A stretch of DNA of 42,131 nt from Fidelibacterota bacterium (GTDB lineage Bacteria; Fidelibacterota; Marinisomatia; SCGC-AAA003-L08; GCA-2689995). The DNA lies in NCBI GenBank assembly GCA_002689995.1, contig NZIV01000060.1, positions 9,292 through 51,422 on the forward strand. The letters are read 5' to 3'. Numbering within the stretch: the stretch's first letter is position 1; each line of letters starts with the position of its first letter. The notes under the pieces are model-generated. The model was not told where the DNA came from. It saw nothing but the letters and a program-made list of their open reading frames with translations, and ran no database searches. Both the position numbers and the translations under genes were made by a program. Shown here one piece after another: positions 17,969 through 25,864 of this stretch.

Positions 17969-18700
17969 ATGTATATTTATTTAGCTCTTTTTTTTTCATT
18001 TTTATTTACGCAATACTATGAACTAGGAATAACGCAGACAGGTCAATCTCATTTAATTGTAATTCAGGAATCAGTCAATTTAAGCTCTGGAGTTGAAATT
18101 GGAGTTTTCGATCATCAAGCAATTATAAATGACGAAAGTTGTGAAACTGAGTATGGAGAATTGTTAGTAGCAAATGGAGTATGGGATGGAATTCAACTAA
18201 ATTTAGTAGCGATAGGTGCTATAGATTTTTGTGATATAGGTGGAGAGCAGAGGTCTGGTTATATTGAAAATAATGAGATTAAAATTAGAATATATAATCC
18301 AATCGACTTTACTGAATATACTACCTCCTTTGATGGTCTAGAATCAAATTTTGTATCAGGCTATGTAACAGCAATTACAGAAATTTCTGTTGATGATATT
18401 TATTCATACAACTTTATTGATAAGCAGGATATTCCAAATAATATAAGTATAAATAAAATTTATCCAAATCCAGCTAATCCCTTAATTAATATAGATTATG
18501 AATTATTTTACAAAGAAAGTTTGATAATTTCAATTTATTCAATTAGTGGAGAACCATTACAAATAATTAGAAATCCAATAACAAATGTTGGTTTAAATAC
18601 AATTAAATTAAATTTAAGTGATTATTCTAGTGGAATTTATTTATTTAAAATGAAGTCTAAAAATAATAGTGTAATGAAAAAATTCATAATTTTAAAATAA
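17969..18700 (+). CDS. Exported protein with Por/T9SS C-terminal sorting domain
   Basis: 243 residues. The N-terminus is a short hydrophobic export signal (YIYLALFFSFLF). The middle part (about 20-145) is beta-rich with a cysteine in CETEYGELLV and another in DFCDIGG and is not recognised. The last ~85 residues are a type IX secretion sorting domain: INKIYPNPANPLINIDYEL, a middle YSISGEPLQII, LSDYSSGIYLFKM and a terminal MKKFIILK. Such domains direct passage through the outer membrane by the T9SS in FCB-group bacteria. It begins immediately after the stop of the lipoprotein gene, so the two are one unit. Confidence 0.85.
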   Translation: MYIYLALFFSFLFTQYYELGITQTGQSHLIVIQESVNLSSGVEIGVFDHQAIINDESCETEYGELLVANGVWDGIQLNLVAIGAIDFCDIGGEQRSGYIENNEIKIRIYNPIDFTEYTTSFDGLESNFVSGYVTAITEISVDDIYSYNFIDKQDIPNNISINKIYPNPANPLINIDYELFYKESLIISIYSISGEPLQIIRNPITNVGLNTIKLNLSDYSSGIYLFKMKSKNNSVMKKFIILK

Positions 18701-18800
18701 TCATCTTAAGTCTAGAGTGATATATTCTTTTATTACAGATATAAATAGAATTATTTATCTTCATAATTCAAAATAAAATTTTAAGCATATATAGTTAAAA

Positions 18801-19295
18801 TTGAATCACAAAATAAAAAAAAAATCCTACTTAATTTTATATATCTTAATCCTGTTTCTTATGTATTCATGCAGTGAGAATATATTTAGAATTAGTGAAA
18901 CTATCAATCCTGATGGGAAAATATTAAAAGTTAAAACCTATAATAAATCTAAAGTAGAAATTCATAAATCCTATTATAGTAATGGGAATTTAGAATATGA
19001 GGTAAAATTAAGAAATGGAAATCCAGAGGGAGTTTCTAAATATTGGAATGAGAAAGGCAACTTAGTAAATATCACAAATTATGAAAATGGAAAATTACAT
19101 GGATTATCTTTAAGGTATTATGAAAATGGAAATATTGCATCAAAAGTTCAATATTTTTACGGTCAAATTCATGGAATTAGTGAAACTTATTATGAAAATG
19201 GATTAATAAAATCAAATCAAATATTTGAATATGGTCTACCTAGCTCTAAGCTATTAAGATTTGACGAAAAAAGTAATCGAATTTACCAGCCTTGA
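18801..19295 (+). CDS. Lipoprotein with MORN-like (YwqK-type) repeats
   Basis: 164 residues from TTG (18801); no ATG precedes the signal sequence, and TTG gives a proper KIKKK plus hydrophobic core ending in LMYSC (Cys24, lipid site). The mature chain is a tandem of ~22-residue hairpin repeats: YYSNGNLEYEVKLRNGNPEG, YWNEKGNLVNITNYENGKLHG, YYENGNIASKVQYFYGQIHG, YYENGLIKSNQIFEYG. This matches the YwqK/MORN-variant family, often annotated as toxin-antitoxin antitoxins on weak grounds. No toxin lies next to it. The 3' end overlaps the convergent gene at 19283 by 13 bases. Confidence 0.8.
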   Translation: MNHKIKKKSYLILYILILFLMYSCSENIFRISETINPDGKILKVKTYNKSKVEIHKSYYSNGNLEYEVKLRNGNPEGVSKYWNEKGNLVNITNYENGKLHGLSLRYYENGNIASKVQYFYGQIHGISETYYENGLIKSNQIFEYGLPSSKLLRFDEKSNRIYQP

Positions 19296-19516
19296 TCAAA
19301 TCCTGCTGGAAAGAACAACAATGAAAATATTCCAATAAGCAACCCTAAAATAAATATAATTGGTATAAATAAAATAATTTGTCCTACAAGATTATGTCCA
19401 AAAATTCCAATGGCTCTTTTAAAAAAAGATTCATCATAAATCATCGAAGTATTAAGTTTCTCTTCAATTCTTTTTATTTTAGCTTCAAATTCTGTAATTT
19501 TATCTTGATTTTCCAT
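19283..19516 (-). CDS. Small coiled-coil, single-span membrane protein coupled to the giant repeat protein
   Basis: 77 residues. The first ~25 are charged and helical (KITEFEAKIKRIEEKL), probably a coiled coil; residues ~45-70 (LVGQIILFIPIIFILGLLIG and on) form one membrane span, or a hairpin broken at Pro. Its ATG shares the A of TAATG with the stop of the 1479-residue gene, so the two are translationally coupled. I recognise no family. A role as membrane partner of the repeat protein is inference from the coupling alone. Confidence 0.65.
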   Translation of the reverse strand: MENQDKITEFEAKIKRIEEKLNTSMIYDESFFKRAIGIFGHNLVGQIILFIPIIFILGLLIGIFSLLFFPAGFDQGW

Positions 19517-22500
19517 TATTCTTTTTCCTCTAAAATTTCATTTAATGTGAAAGTACTATCGGATTTTATCTCAATAATTTTGGATAAGTGCTTAAATTTT
19601 CGTTTAAATAAAATAAGTCTATGATTTCCTTCTGATAAGTTTTCTATCCTCAGAGGAGTATAACCTTTTTCAATATTGTCTACAATTACCATTGCTCCAG
19701 ATGGATTAGATTCTATCAATATACTTCCATATTTTCTTAAAAGATTTTGACGTGACTCATTAAGAATATCCTGAATTTTAAATGGGCCAACTACATGTTT
19801 TGATTGTAACCCGACTTTATCAGTAGCAATTATTTCAAATTCACATTTACCAACAGCTTTTTCAGGAATAGTCCAAGATAACGATGAGTTATCTCCTCTA
19901 GTTGTTAATATTGGTTGCCAGTAGTCAGTATCAGCTAATTTATAACTTATTCTATTTGATCGGATTCCGGTATTATCTTTACTTTCCCATTGAAACCATA
20001 GTGTATCTCCAACAACTAAAACTGAAACACTATCTAGGTTTTTTGTAGGAGAGGGTTCAATAAATTTTACAACTGGAGGGGTGTTATCTAAAACTCGAAT
20101 TCCTTTAAGTGACTCATTTACAGTATTTCCTGAAATATCTGTAAGAGTTGCTTTTAGCTTAGCATTTTTTGTAGCTCCAGGTGGAATAGGTATTCCAATT
20201 TTTAAGGATTTAGAAGATATTTTTTCAATTTCAAAATCCATGTCTGTAATAAGTTTAAACTGCCGTGGTATATTTGAATATTCAACCTTCAAGGATTTTA
20301 TCTGATAGTTATCACTAATTTCAAAAGATTGATATAATGTATCATTTTCTCTTACTTCAATATTAAATCTTTTTGAAGTAGGAATAAACAATTTTGGATT
20401 AGTTTCATCTTTTATTGAAAATAAGTTAGTAGTAATTGTATCCGTTAAATTAACATGATCAATAGTGATTATTCTCAGTTTAGAATTTTTTTTAGAAATT
20501 ATGTCAGGGACATCCCAAGTCCACTCAACCTGTGATCCAGGTAGGCGACAAAGTTCAGACCAGTTATTACCTAAGTCATTAGATAATTCAATAATATGAG
20601 AATTTAGAGACTCATTATCTGAAGATATCCAGGATAAATTTAATTGCTCTTTATTTATTAAGATTTTTGGTATGTTTGATATTAATAAAATATTTGGATT
20701 TGTAAAATCTATAACTTCAAAAGTCTCTGTAAATTTTGTAAATGTATTTCCAGAACGATCAGTTAAAACTATTTTAATTATAGCTGACTTAGTAAATCCT
20801 TTAGGTATTGTTAATTCGTATGAAATTTCCTGAGATTTCCCTGATAAACTTGAAACTGAACTTAAATAATTAAAATCATTTAAGTTTTTAGAGTAATAAA
20901 AATCAATTGAATTTAATTCATAATTATCAGTTAATATTAAATCTAATTTAAAGTTTTGTGTTTCATTGACAAATTTTAAAGGATAAGATTTAAATTTAAT
21001 TTTTGGATTTGTTTGGTCAATAATTATAAAATCTGTAAAAACTGTTGAGGCACTTAAATCCATTTCATCAGTTATTGAAGCTTTAAGCTTACATGGAGAT
21101 TTTAAATCTAACGGTATTAACCATGTGTATGTCTGTTTTATTTCTTTCCCATTTAAGTTCGTGCTGAATAAATTGGTCCAGGTTAAGCCGTTATCAGTTG
21201 AATATTCTAGTTGGGTATTTTTTAAATTAAAATTATCATTTCCGGACCAATCAATATTATAAGCTTTTCCTGTTGCAAATTCTCTAGTATTTAAATTTAA
21301 TGTAAAGTTAATATTAGGGGGTGTATTATCTGTAACCTTAAAAGTAGGTGAAACAATTTCACTTTCGTTATTAAATCTATCTAATCCTATAAATTTAAAT
21401 AATGATTTTTGAGAGAGTCCTTCCTTAATTTTTACAGTAAATGAAATAGTATCTTGTGTGATATCATGAGTAAATGCTTCATTTGAAATATATTTAAAAT
21501 TATAACCATCAGAGCTATAGTAAATTTCTATCAATCCTAGGCCATAATCATCTCGAGCGAAAATAGAAACATCAATAATTTCATTTTCTCTGTAGGACTG
21601 ATTTATTTTTGGATTTAAGACTTCTAATTTTGGACCTGTTTTATCGTTTATTGAAAAATTTGAAGATATAAATTCTGAGCTAAAATCATTTACATCTACA
21701 GCTGAAATTTTAATTTTACACTGATTTGAATGCAGATTTGGAACATGCCATAAATATTCCTCTACTTTTGAATAGAAGGTTTTAATATTTTTCCATGATT
21801 TGCCACCATCATCTGTTAATTCTAATTTTATTTTTTTTATACCTACATTGTCTCTTGTAGACCAATTTAATTTAAATTTGGATTTTCCATCAATTTTTTC
21901 TCCTGATATGTTTGTTTTGAACGAAATTGATGGAGGGGTATTGTCAATTAAATTAAAACTATCAGATGTGAAATTAGTTTTATTTCCTGCTTTATCTGTT
22001 GAAATAATGATGAGTGAAATATCATCATTAGGTGAAGCATTTAAAAGTTGACTTATATATATAGTGTCAGTTTTTTTATTTCCAGGGTATATTATATCAC
22101 TTAAACTTTGAGATTGAGCTCCAATTCTAAGATATACCTGTGAGTTATGCAGTCCTATATTATCCTTGAGATTAATTTTAATTTTAATAGAATCCCTCTC
22201 ACGATATTGTGAAAAATTTTTCGGTTGTGCTAAATCTATTGTCGGTTTTATTACATCTTTAATTTCAAAAATATCCGATATTGACTCAGTTGATAAGCCT
22301 GTAATATCTTTCGTGATTAATTTTAGTTTTGCCATAGTTGTATTTATATCAGGTACATCCCATATAATATTATTTTTATCTCCACCGGATTTACCTATAT
22401 ATAACCATGACTTACCATTGTTCAAGGAGTAAAATATCTCATGCGATGCTATTTTGGTATTATCGGATGCAGACCATATGATTTTACCTTGGTCTAAACC

Positions 22501-23955
22501 TTTAAATCTTACTCCTTTCACCGGGTAAATTATTTCATTAATTGGGGGGCTATTATCCTTAAGGGTAAATTTATCTGTTAAAAGTGAAGTCTCATTTTCA
22601 AATAAATCTCGAACTACCCATTTAATTTGAGCATTGGATGTTACACCATATGGTAAATAGAACTTAAAATTTGAATTTTCATTATTAATTAAATTATCAA
22701 ATATAGTTTGGGATAATAATTTAAAATTTACATTATCATCAGTGAAATAGGCCTCAACAATTTTAACCCCTGTATTATCTCTTAAATTTAAAACAGTTTC
22801 AAACAGAGTATTTTCTAGATATGATTTACCTTTTAATTTAGTCATTATTGTAAAAGATGGCTTTTTACCATCCATGACAGATATTGGACCAATAGAAGCT
22901 TCTGAATTTAGACCTGTATAGTCTACAGCCTTAATTTTTATAAAACAACTATTTGTAAGTAAATCTGGTACATTCCATATAAAATTAGAATAAGTACCAT
23001 TTAGTGTGACAATAGATGTATATGAATTTCCATTATCAGTAGAGTAAAATAGTTCATATGTAGTTATACCTAAATTATCATTACCTTGCCATGAAATATT
23101 ATATTGATTAGAACCTTTTAAAATCTCTGATTTAGCTGGAGAACTAATGGAGACAGATGGAGGAGTATTATCCATAACAGTAAAAAGTTCACTGCTACGA
23201 ACACTTATATTACCATCGATATCAGCAACACTAATCTGCACCATACCTTTATCAGTTATTCCTTCAACTATTGGAATTGAAATTGCTAATGCACTTAATT
23301 TTAATTGATTGTTTAATTCACCACTTTGAACGTTTTTAAAACTTTGACCACCATCTTTAGAATAGCTGACTAAATAATTTTTTAAACCACTATTATCTGA
23401 TAGATTAAGTAAAATATTTAAATTATTCTTTTCTAGTATTGTGTAAAATTTGTTTGGTTCAATAATTTCAATACTAGGTTTAACTAAAATAGAATATGAG
23501 TTTAAAAGTTCAGGTATATAATTTGTAGTTATTAATTCTTTTACTGCACTGAATTTTAAAGGGGCATGTTCTTCATTTATAACTGAGGTAAATTTTTCTT
23601 GCCAATGAGAAAATATATTCATTTTAATATTTACTCCATTATCATGAAAAATAACTTCACCAGATATTACAGCGTTCAATCCAAAAGTATGAGCAATTTC
23701 ATGATTACAAGCAAGATTTATACAATCAAGTAAATCTGGAGAATCTTCGTTTAAATTCTTATATACAGATTTATAATTAGTTAATACAAACCCGTCAGTA
23801 GATTGAATCTTATCATCTATTTGTTGTTTTAGTTCTTCGACTTCATTGTTAGTAATTCCTACGGATTTAATTGCACCAATTGAAATTTTTTGCGAATTAG
23901 CAAAGACAACTCCGATTGTTAAAAGGCAATTAATATAAAATTTAAATATACTCAT
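19516..23955 (-). CDS. Giant exported protein: alternating Ig-like modules and C-terminal PEGA domain
   Basis: 1479 residues. A signal peptide spans 1-~21 (VVFANSQ). Residues ~22-155 look like the CsgG/TolB-type module of outer-membrane proteins (NAVISGEVIFHDNGVNIKM). Then twelve ~100-residue Ig/Fn3-like modules follow, each opened by a D-x-x-x-P boundary (MDNTPPS, DGKKPS, DNSPPI, DVIKPT, DNTPPS, DKTGPK, DNTPPN, DQTNPK, DFTNPN, DETNPK, DNTPPV). Two kinds alternate without exception from ~160 to ~1396: B with a KGxxKxAxIKxxLTDxxGN-like second half, and A with W.s.DN, a STDNG-like hairpin and a W.VPD strand. A PEGA domain (about 1408-1470, LIESNPSGAMVIVDNIEKGY) ends it. Function is unknown; a surface-exposed adhesin or envelope scaffold is the likeliest class (inference). 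Confidence 0.8.
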   Translation of the reverse strand: MSIFKFYINCLLTIGVVFANSQKISIGAIKSVGITNNEVEELKQQIDDKIQSTDGFVLTNYKSVYKNLNEDSPDLLDCINLACNHEIAHTFGLNAVISGEVIFHDNGVNIKMNIFSHWQEKFTSVINEEHAPLKFSAVKELITTNYIPELLNSYSILVKPSIEIIEPNKFYTILEKNNLNILLNLSDNSGLKNYLVSYSKDGGQSFKNVQSGELNNQLKLSALAISIPIVEGITDKGMVQISVADIDGNISVRSSELFTVMDNTPPSVSISSPAKSEILKGSNQYNISWQGNDNLGITTYELFYSTDNGNSYTSIVTLNGTYSNFIWNVPDLLTNSCFIKIKAVDYTGLNSEASIGPISVMDGKKPSFTIMTKLKGKSYLENTLFETVLNLRDNTGVKIVEAYFTDDNVNFKLLSQTIFDNLINNENSNFKFYLPYGVTSNAQIKWVVRDLFENETSLLTDKFTLKDNSPPINEIIYPVKGVRFKGLDQGKIIWSASDNTKIASHEIFYSLNNGKSWLYIGKSGGDKNNIIWDVPDINTTMAKLKLITKDITGLSTESISDIFEIKDVIKPTIDLAQPKNFSQYRERDSIKIKINLKDNIGLHNSQVYLRIGAQSQSLSDIIYPGNKKTDTIYISQLLNASPNDDISLIIISTDKAGNKTNFTSDSFNLIDNTPPSISFKTNISGEKIDGKSKFKLNWSTRDNVGIKKIKLELTDDGGKSWKNIKTFYSKVEEYLWHVPNLHSNQCKIKISAVDVNDFSSEFISSNFSINDKTGPKLEVLNPKINQSYRENEIIDVSIFARDDYGLGLIEIYYSSDGYNFKYISNEAFTHDITQDTISFTVKIKEGLSQKSLFKFIGLDRFNNESEIVSPTFKVTDNTPPNINFTLNLNTREFATGKAYNIDWSGNDNFNLKNTQLEYSTDNGLTWTNLFSTNLNGKEIKQTYTWLIPLDLKSPCKLKASITDEMDLSASTVFTDFIIIDQTNPKIKFKSYPLKFVNETQNFKLDLILTDNYELNSIDFYYSKNLNDFNYLSSVSSLSGKSQEISYELTIPKGFTKSAIIKIVLTDRSGNTFTKFTETFEVIDFTNPNILLISNIPKILINKEQLNLSWISSDNESLNSHIIELSNDLGNNWSELCRLPGSQVEWTWDVPDIISKKNSKLRIITIDHVNLTDTITTNLFSIKDETNPKLFIPTSKRFNIEVRENDTLYQSFEISDNYQIKSLKVEYSNIPRQFKLITDMDFEIEKISSKSLKIGIPIPPGATKNAKLKATLTDISGNTVNESLKGIRVLDNTPPVVKFIEPSPTKNLDSVSVLVVGDTLWFQWESKDNTGIRSNRISYKLADTDYWQPILTTRGDNSSLSWTIPEKAVGKCEFEIIATDKVGLQSKHVVGPFKIQDILNESRQNLLRKYGSILIESNPSGAMVIVDNIEKGYTPLRIENLSEGNHRLILFKRKFKHLSKIIEIKSDSTFTLNEILEEKE

Positions 23956-24178
23956 AAGCTTAATTAATTATTTCTTTTATGATAAAAATTAACATGTACA
24001 GTCTTTAGAAATTAAAGATAATCCTAGTGAACAACAAAAGAGATTCAAATAAGATGAAATAATCTTTTAATATATTTTTAAACTTTTTTTACATTTTTCT
24101 TGTATAGAAATGGGTAATAAGGATATAATTATGGGTAAGTGTGGGGGTAAATCCCTTAATTATAGTCAAAATTGATTT
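23956..24178. other. Divergent intergenic region between the repeat protein and the dcw cluster
   Basis: AT-rich, without a reading frame that looks like a gene. The half nearest mraZ carries the promoter and MraZ boxes described separately. The half nearest the repeat-protein gene must hold its promoter, but I could not choose one element. No hairpin terminator was seen. Confidence 0.6.
24100..24146 (+). promoter_or_regulatory. dcw promoter overlapped by MraZ-type operator boxes
   Basis: TATAAT (24124-24129) is an ideal -10, with a poor -35 (TTGTAT, 24100-24105) at 18 bases. TGGGT at 24111-24115, TGGGT at 24132-24136 and TGGGG at 24142-24146 match the TGGGN repeats bound by MraZ; the last two lie exactly 10 bases apart as in known MraZ operators, and the first is 21 bases (two turns) upstream. 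They flank the -10, so MraZ binding would repress its own operon. Confidence 0.65.
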
Positions 24179-24185
24179 AAGGTGG
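24179..24185 (+). promoter_or_regulatory. mraZ: Ribosome binding site that places the mraZ start
   Basis: AAGGTGG is one mismatch from the consensus AAGGAGG. It is followed after 5 bases by GTT (24191) and after 8 by ATC (24194). No ATG, GTG or TTG in the mraZ frame lies near it, yet its place fits the family N-terminus. Confidence 0.55.
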
Positions 24186-24193
24186 TATAAGTT

Positions 24194-24640
24194 ATCTATT
24201 CTTTCAGCGGTTCATTTACATATTTAATTGATCAAAAAAGCAGGTTAAATATTCCTGCAAAATTTCGAAAAGAACTTGGTCCTGAAAATGACGATACATT
24301 TGTTATTTCAAAAGGATTTGATACCTGTTTATATGCATATCCTTCTACAGAGTGGCAGAGAGTGCAGTCTGAACTTATGTCGCTAAACAAAATAAAAAGT
24401 AAACATAGAAATTTTATTCGATCAATTTTAAGATATACTATTCATTCAAAATTTGATAGACAAGGACGTGTGCAAATACCGGATACACTACTTGATTATG
24501 CTGAAATTGAAAAAGAAGTTGAAATAATTGGATTTGGAACAAAGCTTGAATTATGGAATCCAAAAAAATTACAAGATATTGATGATAATTCTTTTGATAG
24601 TGAGGATTTTGAAGACTTAGCAAATGATATTAGTTTTTGA
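24194..24640 (+). CDS. mraZ: Transcriptional regulator MraZ with a non-canonical start
   Basis: About 148 residues, normal for MraZ. Two AbrB-like half-domains carry the DxxxR signatures DQKSRLNIPAKF and DRQGRVQIPDTL. The first canonical ATG is at 24362, but the protein is clearly homologous upstream (FSGSFTYLIDQKSRLNIP), so that ATG would delete the first DNA-binding half. The frame opens after TAA (24188-24190) with GTT ATC TAT TCT TTC; ATC at 24194 is my choice by distance from the Shine-Dalgarno sequence, GTT at 24191 the alternative. A base-call error (for example GTG or ATG in reality) is equally possible. MraZ represses the dcw operon through repeats like those just upstream. Confidence 0.85.
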   Translation: MYSFSGSFTYLIDQKSRLNIPAKFRKELGPENDDTFVISKGFDTCLYAYPSTEWQRVQSELMSLNKIKSKHRNFIRSILRYTIHSKFDRQGRVQIPDTLLDYAEIEKEVEIIGFGTKLELWNPKKLQDIDDNSFDSEDFEDLANDISF

Positions 24641-24648
24641 TACAAAGA

Positions 24649-25578
24649 ATGAGAGAATCTCCGCATATACCCGTGCTATTAAAGGAGACTGTTTCTCAAT
24701 TGATTACAGATCCAAAGGGAGTATATATTGATGGTACACTTGGATTTGGTGGTCATTCTGAAGCAATCCTACAGAGGTTGGAACCTACAGGAATGCTAAT
24801 CGGATTGGACTTAAATCCAAATGCAATAAGTTTTGCAAATAGTCGCTTATCCACGATTTCGGATAACTATGTTCTTCATTTAATAAATTTTAAATCTTTT
24901 TCGAAAATTCTTTTCCAAAATAATATTCGAAATATTCAAGGTTTTCTTTTAGACTTAGGTCTATCATCTGCCTTAATTGATCAACCAGATTATGGCTTTT
25001 CTTACAGGAATAATGGTCCATTAGATATGCAGTTTGATAGAAACGGAAATAATTCTGCTGAAAAATATTTAAATCAAGTAAGCGAAGTCGAATTAATAAG
25101 AATAATAAAACTTTATGGTGAAGAACCGAATGCAAAAAAGATAGCTTATGAAATTATTCAAAGAGTAAAGATTGGAAAAATGAAGACTACATTTGATTTA
25201 AAAGATGCTGTCTGTAGAGTTGTACCAGAACGATTTCAAAATAAGGCTTTAGCTAGGGTTTTTCAAGCAATACGTATTAAAATTAATAATGAAATTGAAA
25301 TATTGCACAGAACATTGAAGTTAGCTGTAGAATTTTTAAATACTGGTGGTCGAATTGCAGTAATTAGCTACCATTCATTAGAAGATAGAATAGTAAAAGC
25401 TTTTTTTAAATCAAATTCTATAAAATGTATATGTCCACCTAAATTCCCTTTATGTAGCTGCAATTCAAATCCAAAATTAAAGAAAATTAGTAAAAAGGTT
25501 ATTATACCTTCTCATATTGACGTGAAAGAAAATTCTAGATCGAGAAGTGCAAGGTTAAGAATTGCAGAAAGGTTATAG
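24649..25578 (+). CDS. rsmH: 16S rRNA (cytosine-1402-N4)-methyltransferase
   Basis: 309 residues from ATG 24649; a TTG at 24637 overlapping the mraZ stop would add four residues but has no ribosome site. RsmH (MraW) methylates N4 of C1402 in the ribosomal P site. The family opening SPHIPVLLKETV, the SAM loop DGTLGFGGHSEAIL, LDLGLSSALIDQPDYGFSYR, LDMQFDR, YHSLEDRIVKAFF and a CICPPKFPLCSC segment are all present. It is second in dcw as usual. Confidence 0.96.
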   Translation: MRESPHIPVLLKETVSQLITDPKGVYIDGTLGFGGHSEAILQRLEPTGMLIGLDLNPNAISFANSRLSTISDNYVLHLINFKSFSKILFQNNIRNIQGFLLDLGLSSALIDQPDYGFSYRNNGPLDMQFDRNGNNSAEKYLNQVSEVELIRIIKLYGEEPNAKKIAYEIIQRVKIGKMKTTFDLKDAVCRVVPERFQNKALARVFQAIRIKINNEIEILHRTLKLAVEFLNTGGRIAVISYHSLEDRIVKAFFKSNSIKCICPPKFPLCSCNSNPKLKKISKKVIIPSHIDVKENSRSRSARLRIAERL

Positions 25579-25579
25579 A

Positions 25580-25864
25580 TTGGCAAAAAAACAAAAAATA
25601 AATTTAATCAGTTTTATTTTAGGATTATTTCTTTGTACGATTTTGTGCATAGGTACTATTGCAGTGAATGCAAGATGCAATGAGCTGACAGTTGAAATAA
25701 ATGATTTAAGTCGAAACTTAACTTATAATAGAAATGAAGTAACCAATCTTGAGAGTAAAATTACATACTTATCCCGCAGAGAACATATAGAAAGGATCGC
25801 GAAAGAGAAGTTAGAGCTAGTAGGAGCGATATTGGAGCCAATGGAGATAGTTTTAACAGATTAA
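25580..25864 (+). CDS. ftsL: Cell division protein FtsL
   Basis: 94 residues from TTG 25580, preceded at 7 bases by AGAAAGG; a TTG at 25562 inside rsmH is possible but lacks such a site. One membrane span (LISFILGLFLCTILCIGTIA) is followed by a leucine-zipper-like coiled coil (ELTVEINDLSRNL ... VTNLESKITYL). FtsL sequences diverge; the call rests on size, topology and place between rsmH and ftsI. It forms the FtsQLB-type complex that activates septal synthesis. Confidence 0.85.
   Translation: MAKKQKINLISFILGLFLCTILCIGTIAVNARCNELTVEINDLSRNLTYNRNEVTNLESKITYLSRREHIERIAKEKLELVGAILEPMEIVLTD

Noticed and set aside
18801-19295. The YwqK-like lipoprotein as the antitoxin of a toxin-antitoxin pair
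   Set aside because: No toxin-like gene is adjacent, and the protein has a lipoprotein signal; the antitoxin label is a legacy annotation of MORN-like repeats.
24362-24364. ATG at 24362 as the mraZ start
   Set aside because: Clear MraZ homology (first DxxxR motif) lies upstream in the same frame after a good ribosome site.
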